NCBI GenBank assembly: GCA_029256035.1
Contig: JAQSYR010000026.1
Span: forward strand, 1 to 14,335
Reading direction: 5' to 3'
DNA length: 14,335 nucleotides
Source: Anaerocolumna sp.
GTDB lineage: Bacteria; Bacillota; Clostridia; Lachnospirales; Lachnospiraceae
Each line of letters opens with the position of its first letter. Positions within the stretch are counted from its first letter, which is position 1. Both the position numbers and the translations under genes were made by a program. Below are positions 1-7,896 of the stretch, in pieces. Under the pieces are notes generated by a model, which was not told the DNA's origin, did not search any database, and worked only from the letters and a program-made list of their open reading frames with translations.

Positions 1-27
1 ATGTTTCTTGTCCCAAACACATGACAT

Positions 28-56
28 AGTATAATATAATTTATAGGGTTTGTCAA
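28..56 (-). promoter_or_regulatory. Predicted sigma-A promoter firing out of the left edge
   Basis: On the minus strand a perfect -35 TTGACA (51-56) is followed after exactly 17 bases by TATACT (28-33), a 5/6 match to the -10 consensus. Transcription would run leftward, starting near position 21, toward a gene beyond the window. It lies downstream of the nitroreductase remnant, so it is not that gene's promoter. The rest of 1-119 is A+T-rich and shows no gene. Confidence 0.55.
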
Positions 57-119
57 TACGCAAACCGCTTATTTTTAAAATTTTTTATATTATTTATATT
101 GTTCCTATTATTTATTGAA

Positions 120-705
120 TTAAGATATTTTAAGGCTAATTACGTAATCATTCTTCTTAAATGCAAGGTTGCTGATATTATCAAGACGCAATGCCTTGCA
201 CTCCACCCATAGTTCCTCCGTGGTAACCAACATATTGGCAAGGCAGATACCAATGTCTATTAGCTTTACCTCACGTAATACACCTGACAGAAATACATTC
301 TTTTTACAAAAGATATGAATTCGGTTCTTATATACAACAAATCGCCAGGGCTGGCTGTTCATACTGGATGGAGCTAATCTTCCTGCATAAACCACCATTT
401 TTATATTTTTATTTACTTCTTCCTTATAGATAACCACGTCTTTTTCTGGAAGCCTTCTGGATTTATCAGCAGCCCGGTAAATCTCGTGCTCACATTCAGT
501 AAGGGGCTTTAACGTGAAAGGGTCCGGAAACACCAGGTCCGGAAGATACATTTTCTATTATTTTAAATTCTACAGCTAAATTTTCAAAAAGCATGGGAAT
601 ACTCCCTGCAAACCCCATGATACCATCCAATTTGGATTGCTCCATGAGTTTCATTTTGAATTTTCTAACTGTTTTCCTTACAAAGATTGCTTCATATAAA
701 TTCAT
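120..705 (-). pseudogene. Nitroreductase-family protein, remnant with internal deletion and frameshift
   Basis: Two leftward reading frames together resemble one nitroreductase-like flavoprotein of the putative TM nitroreductase group. The first (705 down to 496) starts MNLYEAIFVRKTVRKF, a typical family N-terminus, and runs to GPFHVKAPY, where it meets a stop. The second frame (from 551 down to 120) carries the C-terminal part: a YRAADKSRRLPEKD segment, the family's APSSMNSQPWRF motif, then KLIDIGICLANML. The frames overlap at about 496-551 and the middle of the protein is missing; about 190 residues remain of an expected 240-250, so roughly 55-70 codons appear lost with a frame change. The intact start has a GGGAG ribosome site and overlaps the AraC remnant's stop as ATGA. 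A functional flavoprotein is unlikely because the central core strands are gone. The family call rests on remembered motifs. Confidence 0.72.
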
Positions 706-1235
706 AATATCTCCCTTCCCTCTATTGCCTTTTCCAGTCGTATTTTAATCAAATAATTAATTGGTGATTCACCGGTTTCTTCCTTAAATATCTTGGAAAT
801 GTAAACAGGACTCAGATACATATTATGTGCAATTTGATCCAAAGATATCTTCTTTTCATAATTTTCATTTAAATAATTTATGATTTCTTTCACAGCATAG
901 CTCTTATTATAGGACTCAAAATTATATCCTTTTTGACCGGTTGTTTCTATTTCAACTGTCTCTCTGACAATTAGCAATAATATTTGGATTAGATGGGCTT
1001 TTAGCATAAAATACTTGCCCACCTGAGCCGACTCATTTTCGGCAATCATTTCATAACAGTGCTTAGATATCTTCTGTTTTGTTTCAGAAGATGTATGCAA
1101 AATATAGTCATTATCTTTTAAGAGGATGAAGTTAGGAGGCATATTTTTAAAATGAAAGTCCGAGAATCCAGCAAAAAATTCTACCGTTGGCTCTTTGGGA
1201 TTCACAATAATATTTGTATGTTTTACACCTTTTCC
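702..1235 (-). pseudogene. AraC-family transcriptional regulator, remnant truncated at both ends
   Basis: The open stretch encodes about 178 residues. Its C-terminal half holds the first helix-turn-helix of an AraC/XylS DNA-binding domain: a YLNENYEKKISLDQIA helix, then LSPVYISKIFKEETGESP and INYLIKIRLEKA. The frame ends seven residues later (IEGREIL), so the second helix-turn-helix, normally about 40 further residues, is absent. Upstream, codons back to about 1235 (GVKHTNIIVNPKEPTVEFF) look like the end of the N-terminal cupin sensor, but a TGA at 1236-1238 cuts it off. The first start codon in frame is a GTG at 1205 with no good ribosome site. The end of the frame overlaps the nitroreductase start by four bases, suggesting a deletion from within the second helix-turn-helix to the next gene's ribosome site. 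The protein should not bind DNA normally. A short active derivative cannot be excluded. Confidence 0.7.
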
Positions 1236-1317
1236 TCAAAAAAACCTAAGATTGGATGACTTTTCTATGCAAATTATTTGTTATTAATCTAAAGGCGCCG
1301 TGATCCATCTTTTTATT

Positions 1318-1362
1318 TTAGCCAGGCTTTTTATATTAGCCAAGTTTTTCACTAAGCCAAAC
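1318..1362 (+). repeat. Three AGCC-core direct repeats ahead of the ABC promoter
   Basis: Three similar blocks occur in the same orientation: TTAGCCAGGCTTTTT (from 1318), TTAGCCAAGTTTTT (from 1336) and TAAGCCAAAC (from 1353). The AGCC cores begin at 1320, 1338 and 1355, giving spacings of 18 and 17 bases. The last block sits just before the extended -10 element at 1370-1378, where an activator or repressor could touch RNA polymerase. The third block also forms a short inverted repeat, CCAAACTATTGG. No regulator is identified. Confidence 0.4.
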
Positions 1363-1369
1363 TATTGGT

Positions 1370-1378
1370 TGGTATAAT
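1370..1378 (+). promoter_or_regulatory. Extended -10 promoter element for the ABC transporter unit
   Basis: The sequence TGGTATAAT is a perfect extended -10 (TGnTATAAT). No good -35 lies 16-18 bases upstream, which fits an extended -10 promoter or one needing an activator bound at the AGCC repeats. It would leave a leader of about 95 bases. A second TATAAT at 1430-1435 also lacks a -35 and is a weaker candidate. Otherwise 1236-1317 shows nothing recognisable. Confidence 0.45.
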
Positions 1379-1480
1379 AATTCACATCTTTTTCATAATA
1401 AACTACATTTATAATTTCTGGAATGGTTTTATAATAGAACAGAACGTCATTTTAAGATACTAAGGGAGGAATTCATAATT

Positions 1481-3232
1481 ATGACAGCAATGCAATGGTT
1501 TTTTTCTTTTTTAAAGAAATACCGTTTAAAACTTACAATAGCTTTACTTTTAGTAACCATCGGTTCCAGTCTAACTATTATTAATCCATATGTTTCAGGA
1601 ATAATTGTAGATGATGTTATTATTGGTGGAAATACTGGGATTTTATTTAAACTTATAGTTATTTTAATATTTACAACCGCCTTACGTTCTCTTATTAAGT
1701 ACATATATTTAATTATGTTTGAAACCACCTCACAAAGTATGCTCTATACTATGAGAGATTATGTATATCGCCGCTTTTTAGAAGAGGATTTTGCATTTTA
1801 TAATAAAAACCGAACCGGTGACCTTATGTCAAGACAAACCGGTGATATGGATGCCATCAGGCATTTTGTTGCCTTTGTAATTTATATGGTTTACGAAAAT
1901 TCCTTGTTTTTATTATTTGCTCTTCTAATGATTTTTACGGTGGATTACCGCCTAGCCCTTTGCATGATAGCCGTTATGCCCCTAACCATACTGATTGCCC
2001 GTAAGCAGTTAATTTCCATTAAGCCTGCATTTCAAAATATTCGTCAACATTTTTCCAGTTTAAATACTTTTGTCCAGGAAAATGTCAGCGGTAACCGGGT
2101 AGTGAAAGCATTTGCCAAAGAAGATTATGAAATCAGCAAATTTAATAAAGAAAATAACGGGTATCGGGATGCTGAACTTCACGCCTCAGCCATTTGGCGC
2201 AAATATGTACCTGTATTTGAATTTTTATCCAGCTTTCTAACATTTGTCCTTTACCTGGTAGGTGGTATTATGGTTATTCAAGGTACTATAACTATGGGTA
2301 AACTAGTTACCGTAAGTGGTTATCTGTGGATGCTTAATAATCCCCTGCGAATGGCTGGCTGGTTAGCTAATGATTATCAAAGATTTGTTACTTCTGTAGA
2401 GAAAATATATACTACAATTCAAGCGGAACCAAATATAAAAGCACCTCTTAATCCCGTTGTGAAAAATCATTTACGAGGAGAAATTGAATTTAAACATGTA
2501 AATTACAGTGCAGAGGATGATGTTATTCTAAGGGATATTAATTTTAAAGTACTTCCTGGTCAGACTGTTGGGATTATTGGGGCAACTGGCTCTGGCAAAT
2601 CCACATTAATGAATCTGCTTTGCCGCTTTTTTGATGTTACCCATGGAGAAATCATTGTTGACGGAATTAACGTAAAAGACCTGGATCTATATTATCTGAG
2701 GGGAAATATAGGCATGGCAATGCAGGACGTGTTTTTATTTTCGGATACTATAGAAGGTAATATAGCATATGGAAAACCTAACTGCTCTTTTGAAGAGGTG
2801 GTTGCAGCCGCCAAAATCGCCAATGCTCATGAATTTATTGTAAATATGCCAGATGGTTATGATACCATTGTTGGGGAGCGAGGCGTAGGTTTATCCGGCG
2901 GTCAAAAGCAAAGAATTTCACTGGCAAGAGCTTTACTAAAAAATCCTTCCATTGTTATTCTAGATGATACTACTTCCGCAGTGGATATGGAAACCGAATC
3001 TCATATTCAAAGTGAGTTAAATGCTCTTGCTGATCGAACTGTTTTTATCATAGTCCACCGAATTTCTTCCATTATTAATGCAGATTTAATTTTAGTCATT
3101 GATGGCGGCAAAATTATTGAATCCGGTAATCATATGAGTCTGCTAGAAAAAAAAGGGTATTACTATACAGTATTTAATCATCAGTACGGCGAGTTCGATC
3201 AACTTAATCATAAACAGAAAGGAAGCAGATAA
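1481..3232 (+). CDS. Heterodimeric ABC exporter, subunit with degenerate Walker B (BmrC/YheI-like)
   Basis: This is a 583-residue half-transporter: an exporter-type membrane domain (about residues 15-300, six hydrophobic segments) fused to an ATPase domain. Walker A is GATGSGKST (367-375), the signature is canonical LSGGQ (471-475), and the switch histidine is H526 (VHR). Walker B reads ILDD: the usual catalytic glutamate is Asp496. That substitution marks the degenerate-site subunit in heterodimeric exporters such as BmrC, LmrC and TM287. The next gene starts two bases after this stop and supplies the complementary features, so the two very probably form one drug or lipid exporter in the cytoplasmic membrane. 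The start has a GGGAGG ribosome site ten bases upstream. The substrate cannot be read from the sequence; multidrug export is the family default. BmrC-like is a description of type, not proof of orthology. Confidence 0.93.
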   Translation: MTAMQWFFSFLKKYRLKLTIALLLVTIGSSLTIINPYVSGIIVDDVIIGGNTGILFKLIVILIFTTALRSLIKYIYLIMFETTSQSMLYTMRDYVYRRFLEEDFAFYNKNRTGDLMSRQTGDMDAIRHFVAFVIYMVYENSLFLLFALLMIFTVDYRLALCMIAVMPLTILIARKQLISIKPAFQNIRQHFSSLNTFVQENVSGNRVVKAFAKEDYEISKFNKENNGYRDAELHASAIWRKYVPVFEFLSSFLTFVLYLVGGIMVIQGTITMGKLVTVSGYLWMLNNPLRMAGWLANDYQRFVTSVEKIYTTIQAEPNIKAPLNPVVKNHLRGEIEFKHVNYSAEDDVILRDINFKVLPGQTVGIIGATGSGKSTLMNLLCRFFDVTHGEIIVDGINVKDLDLYYLRGNIGMAMQDVFLFSDTIEGNIAYGKPNCSFEEVVAAAKIANAHEFIVNMPDGYDTIVGERGVGLSGGQKQRISLARALLKNPSIVILDDTTSAVDMETESHIQSELNALADRTVFIIVHRISSIINADLILVIDGGKIIESGNHMSLLEKKGYYYTVFNHQYGEFDQLNHKQKGSR

Positions 3233-3233
3233 T

Positions 3234-5018
3234 ATGGCTCGAAATAAATACGATATTGATGAAACCTTGGAAACTGAGTTTAACGTAGAACAGCTAAAGC
3301 GTCTTTATGCTTATATTAAGCCTCATAGAAAAGATATGACCTTTACCATACTGCTTATGTTGACGTCTAGTGCCCTTGGTATGTTTATTCCAAGAATACT
3401 AATGACCATTATGGACGACTATATACCTAATAAAAATATTAATGGTGTAATCAGCATTAGTTTTGGTGTTTTACTGATTAATTTTATTATCGTATACATT
3501 TTAAGAATTAAGATTCAGATAACAACAAGACTTGGGCAGAATATTATCTATGAGATTCGAAGTGACATTTTTGCCCATTTGCAAAAGCTACCCTTTTCCT
3601 ATTATGATGATAAACCACATGGCAAAATTCAGGTTCGAGTCGTTAATTATGTGAATAGTTTAAGTGACCTGCTGTCAAATGGTATCGTGAATACCATTAC
3701 TGAGTTATTTAGCTTACTTTTTATTGTTGGCTTTATGCTATCCATTAACATCAGACTTACCATTATCTGTATGATAGGAATTCCTGTTTTAATGGCCTTA
3801 ATATTCCTTATTAAGACGAAACAGCGAGTTGCATGGCAGATTTCCAGCAATAAAACTTCCAATTTAAATGCTTATATTGCTGAAAGTATTAATGGTATCC
3901 GGGTAACCCAAAGTTTTGTACGGGAACAGGAAAATATAAAAATATTCAATAGTTTAAGCAGCAAATACAGTACTGCCTGGTTAGATGCAGTAAAATATAA
4001 CTTTTTATTGTGGCCGGCAATCGACAATATTTCAACCTTGACCACCTCTGCTATTTACGTTTTAGGTGTTGCCTGGATCAGTGATGGAGTTTCCGGTATC
4101 ACAGTTGGTGCGTTGGTAGCATTTACAGGTTATATTGGAAGGTTCTGGGCGCCAATTAATACCCTGGCCAGTTTTTACAATTCACTTTTAACTGCTATTT
4201 CTTATCTGGAAAGAATCTTTGAAACCATTGACGAACCAGTGTTGGTGGAAGATACCAAAGATGCAGTTCCCATGCCTCCAATCAAGGGAACTATTGAGTT
4301 TAAAGATGTTTGCTTTCGATATGATGATGATGTTCCTGTATTAAATCATGTGAGTTTTAAGGCAAATCAAGGAGATACCATTGCAATTGTTGGACCTACT
4401 GGTGCAGGAAAGACAACCATCATTAACTTGATTAGCCGTTTCTATAATATAAACTCCGGTCAGATACTTATTGACAATATAGATATTAACACAGTTACCA
4501 TTTCATCCCTTCGTAAACAGATGGGAGTTATGCTGCAGGATAGTTTTATATTTTCCGGTACCATTATGGATAATATTCGATATGGGAATATGGAAGCTAC
4601 AGATGAAGAAGTAATCTCTGCTGCAAAAACCGTGTGCGCTCATGATTTTATTAAACAATTAGAAAATGGATATGATACTGAAGTGAATGAACGAGGAAAC
4701 CGCTTATCCGTAGGGCAAAGACAGCTTATCTCATTTGCCAGAGCCCTCCTTGCCAACCCCAAAATCCTTATTCTTGACGAGGCAACATCAAGCATTGATA
4801 CAGAAACAGAAATCCTTCTCCAAGAAGGTCTTTCAAAGCTTTTAGCAAACCGAACTTCTTTTATTATTGCACACCGATTATCAACTATAAAAAATGCCTC
4901 TACCATTTTGTATGTGGATGGTGGTACAATAATAGAAAAAGGTAGCCACGACGAATTAATGCACTTAAAAGGAAATTACTACCAATTGTATGCATCCCAA
5001 CGGTGTCAGGCACCATAA
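3234..5018 (+). CDS. Heterodimeric ABC exporter, catalytic subunit (BmrD/YheH-like)
   Basis: A 594-residue half-transporter with an N-terminal exporter membrane domain (about residues 30-320) and a C-terminal ATPase. Walker A is GPTGAGKTT (387-395), Walker B has the catalytic glutamate (ILDE, E516) and the switch histidine is H547. The signature is non-canonical, LSVGQ (491-495). Paired with the upstream subunit, this gives one competent site (this Walker A/B with the partner's LSGGQ) and one degenerate site (partner's Asp with this LSVGQ), the pattern of BmrCD, LmrCD and TM287/288. Translation starts two bases after the previous stop behind a GAAAGGAAG ribosome site, so the two are likely translated together. 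It is shorter than B. subtilis BmrD (about 670 residues). Its last five residues (RCQAP) are encoded by the left arm of an inverted repeat, so the original C-terminus may have been altered by that element. Confidence 0.93.
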   Translation: MARNKYDIDETLETEFNVEQLKRLYAYIKPHRKDMTFTILLMLTSSALGMFIPRILMTIMDDYIPNKNINGVISISFGVLLINFIIVYILRIKIQITTRLGQNIIYEIRSDIFAHLQKLPFSYYDDKPHGKIQVRVVNYVNSLSDLLSNGIVNTITELFSLLFIVGFMLSINIRLTIICMIGIPVLMALIFLIKTKQRVAWQISSNKTSNLNAYIAESINGIRVTQSFVREQENIKIFNSLSSKYSTAWLDAVKYNFLLWPAIDNISTLTTSAIYVLGVAWISDGVSGITVGALVAFTGYIGRFWAPINTLASFYNSLLTAISYLERIFETIDEPVLVEDTKDAVPMPPIKGTIEFKDVCFRYDDDVPVLNHVSFKANQGDTIAIVGPTGAGKTTIINLISRFYNINSGQILIDNIDINTVTISSLRKQMGVMLQDSFIFSGTIMDNIRYGNMEATDEEVISAAKTVCAHDFIKQLENGYDTEVNERGNRLSVGQRQLISFARALLANPKILILDEATSSIDTETEILLQEGLSKLLANRTSFIIAHRLSTIKNASTILYVDGGTIIEKGSHDELMHLKGNYYQLYASQRCQAP

Positions 5019-5065
5019 AATTTTTCTAAACAAGTTTATATATTTTTAATGGTGCCTGACACCGT
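5000..5065. repeat. Perfect 17-bp inverted repeat spanning the ABC stop codon
   Basis: The arm ACGGTGTCAGGCACCAT (5000-5016) is the exact reverse complement of 5049-5065, with a 32-base A+T-rich middle that adds three more pairs (5018-5020 with 5045-5047) after one A-A mismatch. Each arm contains a near-palindrome of its own (GGTG...CACC). The left arm encodes the transporter's last residues and overlaps its TAA. No T-run follows the right arm, so this is not a standard intrinsic terminator. It looks like a small palindromic mobile or REP/MITE-like element between the exporter and the thymidine kinase gene. No other copy was seen in the window. Confidence 0.7.
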
Positions 5066-5086
5066 GACTACTACAAAGGAGTTTTT

Positions 5087-5656
5087 ATGGCAAAGTTATA
5101 CTACAATTATGGAGCAATGGGTTCATCTAAAACAGCAAATGCTTTAATGGTTCACTACAATTATATAGAGAGAGGGAAAAACGCTTTATTAGTAAAATCA
5201 GAAATTGACAGGAGATTTGGTGACCAGGTAATGCGTTCAAGAATCGGTTTAGAGCATGAATGTATTACTCTGGATGCCCTGATACACTCCTATACGAAGG
5301 ATCAGCTAAAGGCAAATTATGATTGTATTATTGTAGATGAAGTTCAGTTTGCTTCTCCAGAGCAAATTGACTATCTGGCAGACTTAGTGGATTTTTATAA
5401 TATCCCTGTTGTTTGCTATGGCTTAAGGGCTGATTTTCAGAACAAGCTTTTCCCAGGAAGCGAAAGACTGTTGGCAATTGCAGATTGTATTAATGAAATT
5501 AAAACTGTCTGCTGGTGTGGCAAAAAAGCAACTTGTAACGCCCGTTATAACGAAAATGGTATTATTAGAGAAGGGGAACAAGTTGTTCTTGGTTCCAATG
5601 ACCAGTATACTGCACTTTGCAGAAAGCATTTTAAAGAAGGTAATTTAGGAAAATAG
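5087..5656 (+). CDS. tdk: Thymidine kinase (type II, zinc-binding)
   Basis: A 189-residue cytosolic kinase that phosphorylates thymidine to dTMP with ATP in the pyrimidine salvage pathway. The P-loop GAMGSSKT is at 9-16. The DEVQF motif at 84-88 holds the catalytic base Glu85. The C-terminal zinc site is C-x-C plus C-x-x-H: Cys142, Cys144, Cys178 and His181, the same arrangement as E. coli-type Tdk (CHCGRKA, CRKHY). The lasso segment before the last zinc ligands (GEQVVLGSNDQYTALC) is well conserved. Length matches the family. The ATG follows an AAAGGAG ribosome site. It starts 68 bases after the exporter gene with the inverted repeat in between, and it is closed by its own terminator, so it may be read through from the exporter promoter. 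No separate promoter is obvious. Confidence 0.96.
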   Translation: MAKLYYNYGAMGSSKTANALMVHYNYIERGKNALLVKSEIDRRFGDQVMRSRIGLEHECITLDALIHSYTKDQLKANYDCIIVDEVQFASPEQIDYLADLVDFYNIPVVCYGLRADFQNKLFPGSERLLAIADCINEIKTVCWCGKKATCNARYNENGIIREGEQVVLGSNDQYTALCRKHFKEGNLGK

Positions 5657-5672
5657 TACCCCAGTTAAGGAA

Positions 5673-5723
5673 AAAAGCGAAAAACACAAGGCATATAATT
5701 ACCTTGTGTTTTTCGCTTTTCTT
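5673..5723. terminator. Strong intrinsic terminator, probably bidirectional
   Basis: A perfect 19-bp stem pairs 5673-5691 with 5702-5720 around a 10-base loop. The stem has A-rich and T-rich outer ends, so both strands end in a U-rich run after the hairpin core. It lies between the converging thymidine kinase and 5'-nucleotidase genes and can serve both. Confidence 0.9.
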
Positions 5724-5821
5724 ATGAAAATATACTCTCCTGACTCTAATCAGTTATATACATCTTCTAACTTTCCTAGAATTATTAAATGCTCCAGATT
5801 ATGAAAGAAGATAATCAAGTT

Positions 5822-7582
5822 CTACTGTGCATATATCTTTAATTCCTGGCCAACATAGATACGATCAGGATTAGAAATAATATCTTTATTCCATTCATAT
5901 ATCTTCTTCCACTGGCTTTCACTACCTAGTAAAGCTTTTGCAATCTTTCTTAAGTAGTCGCCTTTTACTACCACATAAATCTCAACTTCATCTTTCTCTT
6001 CTGCTGGCTCCTCAGCTGTAGGTTCTTCTGCTGGTTCTTCCACAGGAGTCTCATTGATTACCTGAATTCTTCCACCGGTTTTAATGTCTACTTTGCCTAA
6101 TTTTTGAATGTAGTTTATAAGAATCTCTTCTAATGCACTATATTCATTTACAACCTCAACATCAGCAAACATAGTATAGCCGTCACCACCTGCAAATATA
6201 AAGTCATTGGAAGCTAGCAAATAAGTTTTATTTGGATCTACTGCTGTTCCTCCGATTTTTGCATTGGTAATTCTGCTTCCTGCAGGTTTCGAAGCGTCAA
6301 TTTTAAATGTGATACCAGATACCTGAGGAAATGAACCTAAGGTTTCAGGATAGGAAGCAACACCAACTTCCATTGCATCTAATATCATTTTGCCAGTTAC
6401 CTTTTTGGTTACAACATAGTTACCGAATGGGAATACTGTAACTAAATCTTTCTTTGTAATATCTCCAATTTCAATAGAAGCACGAATACCGCCACCATTG
6501 GTAAATGCAACATCAGCTCCGGTAGCATCACGCATAGCATCGGCAGTCAAGTTTCCTAAATTTGTTTCTTTGGTACGTACATTTTCACGTACCCCATCTA
6601 AATAAACGGAAGTAGTTCCAACTACTTCTGATAGCTGTTGTTCCTGTTTAGCTGCAATTTCAGTTACAACCTTATCAATAGCTGGATCTGTGTCAGTAAA
6701 TTGTGAAATATTAACCAATCCTGCAGTCATCTTACCATCTTTATCAATCACAACTGCACCAATATTCTTTATGTATTCACCAGTACTTACAATCAGGGTG
6801 TTATCTACTGTTTTACCAGCTTCCAAAACGGAATGACTATGACCATCAACAATCAAATCTATTCCATCCACCTGTTCTGCTAACATAGCAGAAGTAAATT
6901 CGCTGCTTTCATCTAATCCAAGATGGGCCAATGCAATGATTACATCAGCACCAGCTGCCTGAAGTGCTGCAACTTCAGCTTTGGCAGCTGTAATTGGGTT
7001 ACCAATATTTAAAGTTGAAACATTATTTGGATTTGTTTTATACGCAATTTCTGGGGTGGAAACACCAAATATACCATATTTCACACCGTTCTTAACAATA
7101 ATTGTGTTACCATTAAAAAATTTTGTTCCGTCTGATTTTAATGTAATATTAGCTGAAAGTACTGGGAATCTCATAGTTGAAGCTAATGATTTTAATGTTT
7201 CTGAGCCATAATTAAAATCATGGTTACCAGGGGTCATTGCATCATATCCTGCAAGATTCATAAGTTCAACTATGCTTTCTCCATCTGTTAAAGTCGCAAA
7301 TGGAAGTCCATGCAGCGTATCACCTGCATCTAGCAGAATTACTTCAGCTCCTGCTTTCTGTGCTGCCTTTTTCAATGCACTTACTGCAGTAAAGCCCATA
7401 TTACCGCCATAACTATCAGGTACTGCCCTTCCATGGGTATCATTGGTGTGTAAAATCACTGTGTAACCGGATAAATCGGTTCCTTCTGCAGCTATGACGC
7501 CACTGGCTGAAGCTGTAGAAAATGGCATAAAAACTAGCACGAGTGTTAGAAACATTGCCAAAAACTTTGATACATGTTTCAT
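5822..7582 (-). CDS. Secreted 5'-nucleotidase/cyclic phosphodiesterase with C-terminal LysM domain
   Basis: A 586-residue exported enzyme predicted to remove phosphate from extracellular nucleotides so that nucleosides can be taken up. A signal peptide is clear: positive start (MKH, K6), hydrophobic core at 7-20 and an ASASG cleavage region near 25-28. The calcineurin-like phosphoesterase domain follows, with NDTH (47-50), LLDAGD (83-88), GNHD (119-122), AHLG (219-222) and GHSH (247-250). The 5'-nucleotidase C-terminal domain carries NGGGIR (362-367), FPFGN (384-388) and GGDGY (465-469) for substrate binding. A Pro/Glu-rich linker (about 512-534) leads to one LysM module (535-585), which should hold the enzyme on peptidoglycan. 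Most family members end after the second domain or use other anchors. The ATG has an AAAGGTGG ribosome site. UDP-sugar hydrolase or 2',3'-cyclic nucleotide activity is possible; the exact substrate is not readable. Confidence 0.93.
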   Translation of the reverse strand: MKHVSKFLAMFLTLVLVFMPFSTASASGVIAAEGTDLSGYTVILHTNDTHGRAVPDSYGGNMGFTAVSALKKAAQKAGAEVILLDAGDTLHGLPFATLTDGESIVELMNLAGYDAMTPGNHDFNYGSETLKSLASTMRFPVLSANITLKSDGTKFFNGNTIIVKNGVKYGIFGVSTPEIAYKTNPNNVSTLNIGNPITAAKAEVAALQAAGADVIIALAHLGLDESSEFTSAMLAEQVDGIDLIVDGHSHSVLEAGKTVDNTLIVSTGEYIKNIGAVVIDKDGKMTAGLVNISQFTDTDPAIDKVVTEIAAKQEQQLSEVVGTTSVYLDGVRENVRTKETNLGNLTADAMRDATGADVAFTNGGGIRASIEIGDITKKDLVTVFPFGNYVVTKKVTGKMILDAMEVGVASYPETLGSFPQVSGITFKIDASKPAGSRITNAKIGGTAVDPNKTYLLASNDFIFAGGDGYTMFADVEVVNEYSALEEILINYIQKLGKVDIKTGGRIQVINETPVEEPAEEPTAEEPAEEKDEVEIYVVVKGDYLRKIAKALLGSESQWKKIYEWNKDIISNPDRIYVGQELKIYAQ

Positions 7583-7703
7583 AAAAATACCACCTTTCCA
7601 TATAATATAGAATGCTTTCCATATACAAATTATGTATATGCCATGATGGAAAACTCATTTGATTTTGTCTCTATCACGGAAAAGACATAAGCCTTTCTCT
7701 TTT

Positions 7704-7731
7704 ATTATAGTACGGTTATTTAAAATTTCAA
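7704..7731 (-). promoter_or_regulatory. Sigma-A promoter of the 5'-nucleotidase gene
   Basis: On the minus strand TTGAAA (7726-7731) is followed after 16 bases by a perfect TATAAT (7704-7709). This gives a leader of roughly 115 bases before the ATG at 7582. I saw no known riboswitch consensus in that leader. The remaining gap 7732-7834 shows nothing further. Confidence 0.6.
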
Positions 7732-7834
7732 CCATATTGTGGAAGTTTAGAGTAAATAATTTGTAAATTTTCTTATATTTTCTATATTAATATTATTTAT
7801 TTTGATTAATCATTTAGAAAGCTTTTGAATATGT

Positions 7835-7877
7835 AAAAATACACTTACATAATATAAATTCCATAAGTGTATTTTTT
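7835..7877. terminator. Intrinsic terminator of the small HMA-like gene
   Basis: A 13-bp stem pairs AAAAATACACTTA (7835-7847) with TAAGTGTATTTTT (7864-7876) around a 16-base loop. On the minus strand it comes 20 bases after the stop of the small gene at 7897 and ends in a T-run. It could also work rightward. Confidence 0.75.
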
Positions 7878-7896
7878 GCCCTAAACATTTTTAACT

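Noticed and set aside
5000..5065. The inverted repeat as an ordinary intrinsic terminator
   Set aside because: There is no T-run after the right arm, the loop is 32 bases and the tdk ribosome site follows closely.
7583..7703. Purine or other riboswitch in the 5'-nucleotidase leader
   Set aside because: The leader is about 115 bases, but I found no conserved purine-riboswitch core, T-box motif or terminator/antiterminator pair.
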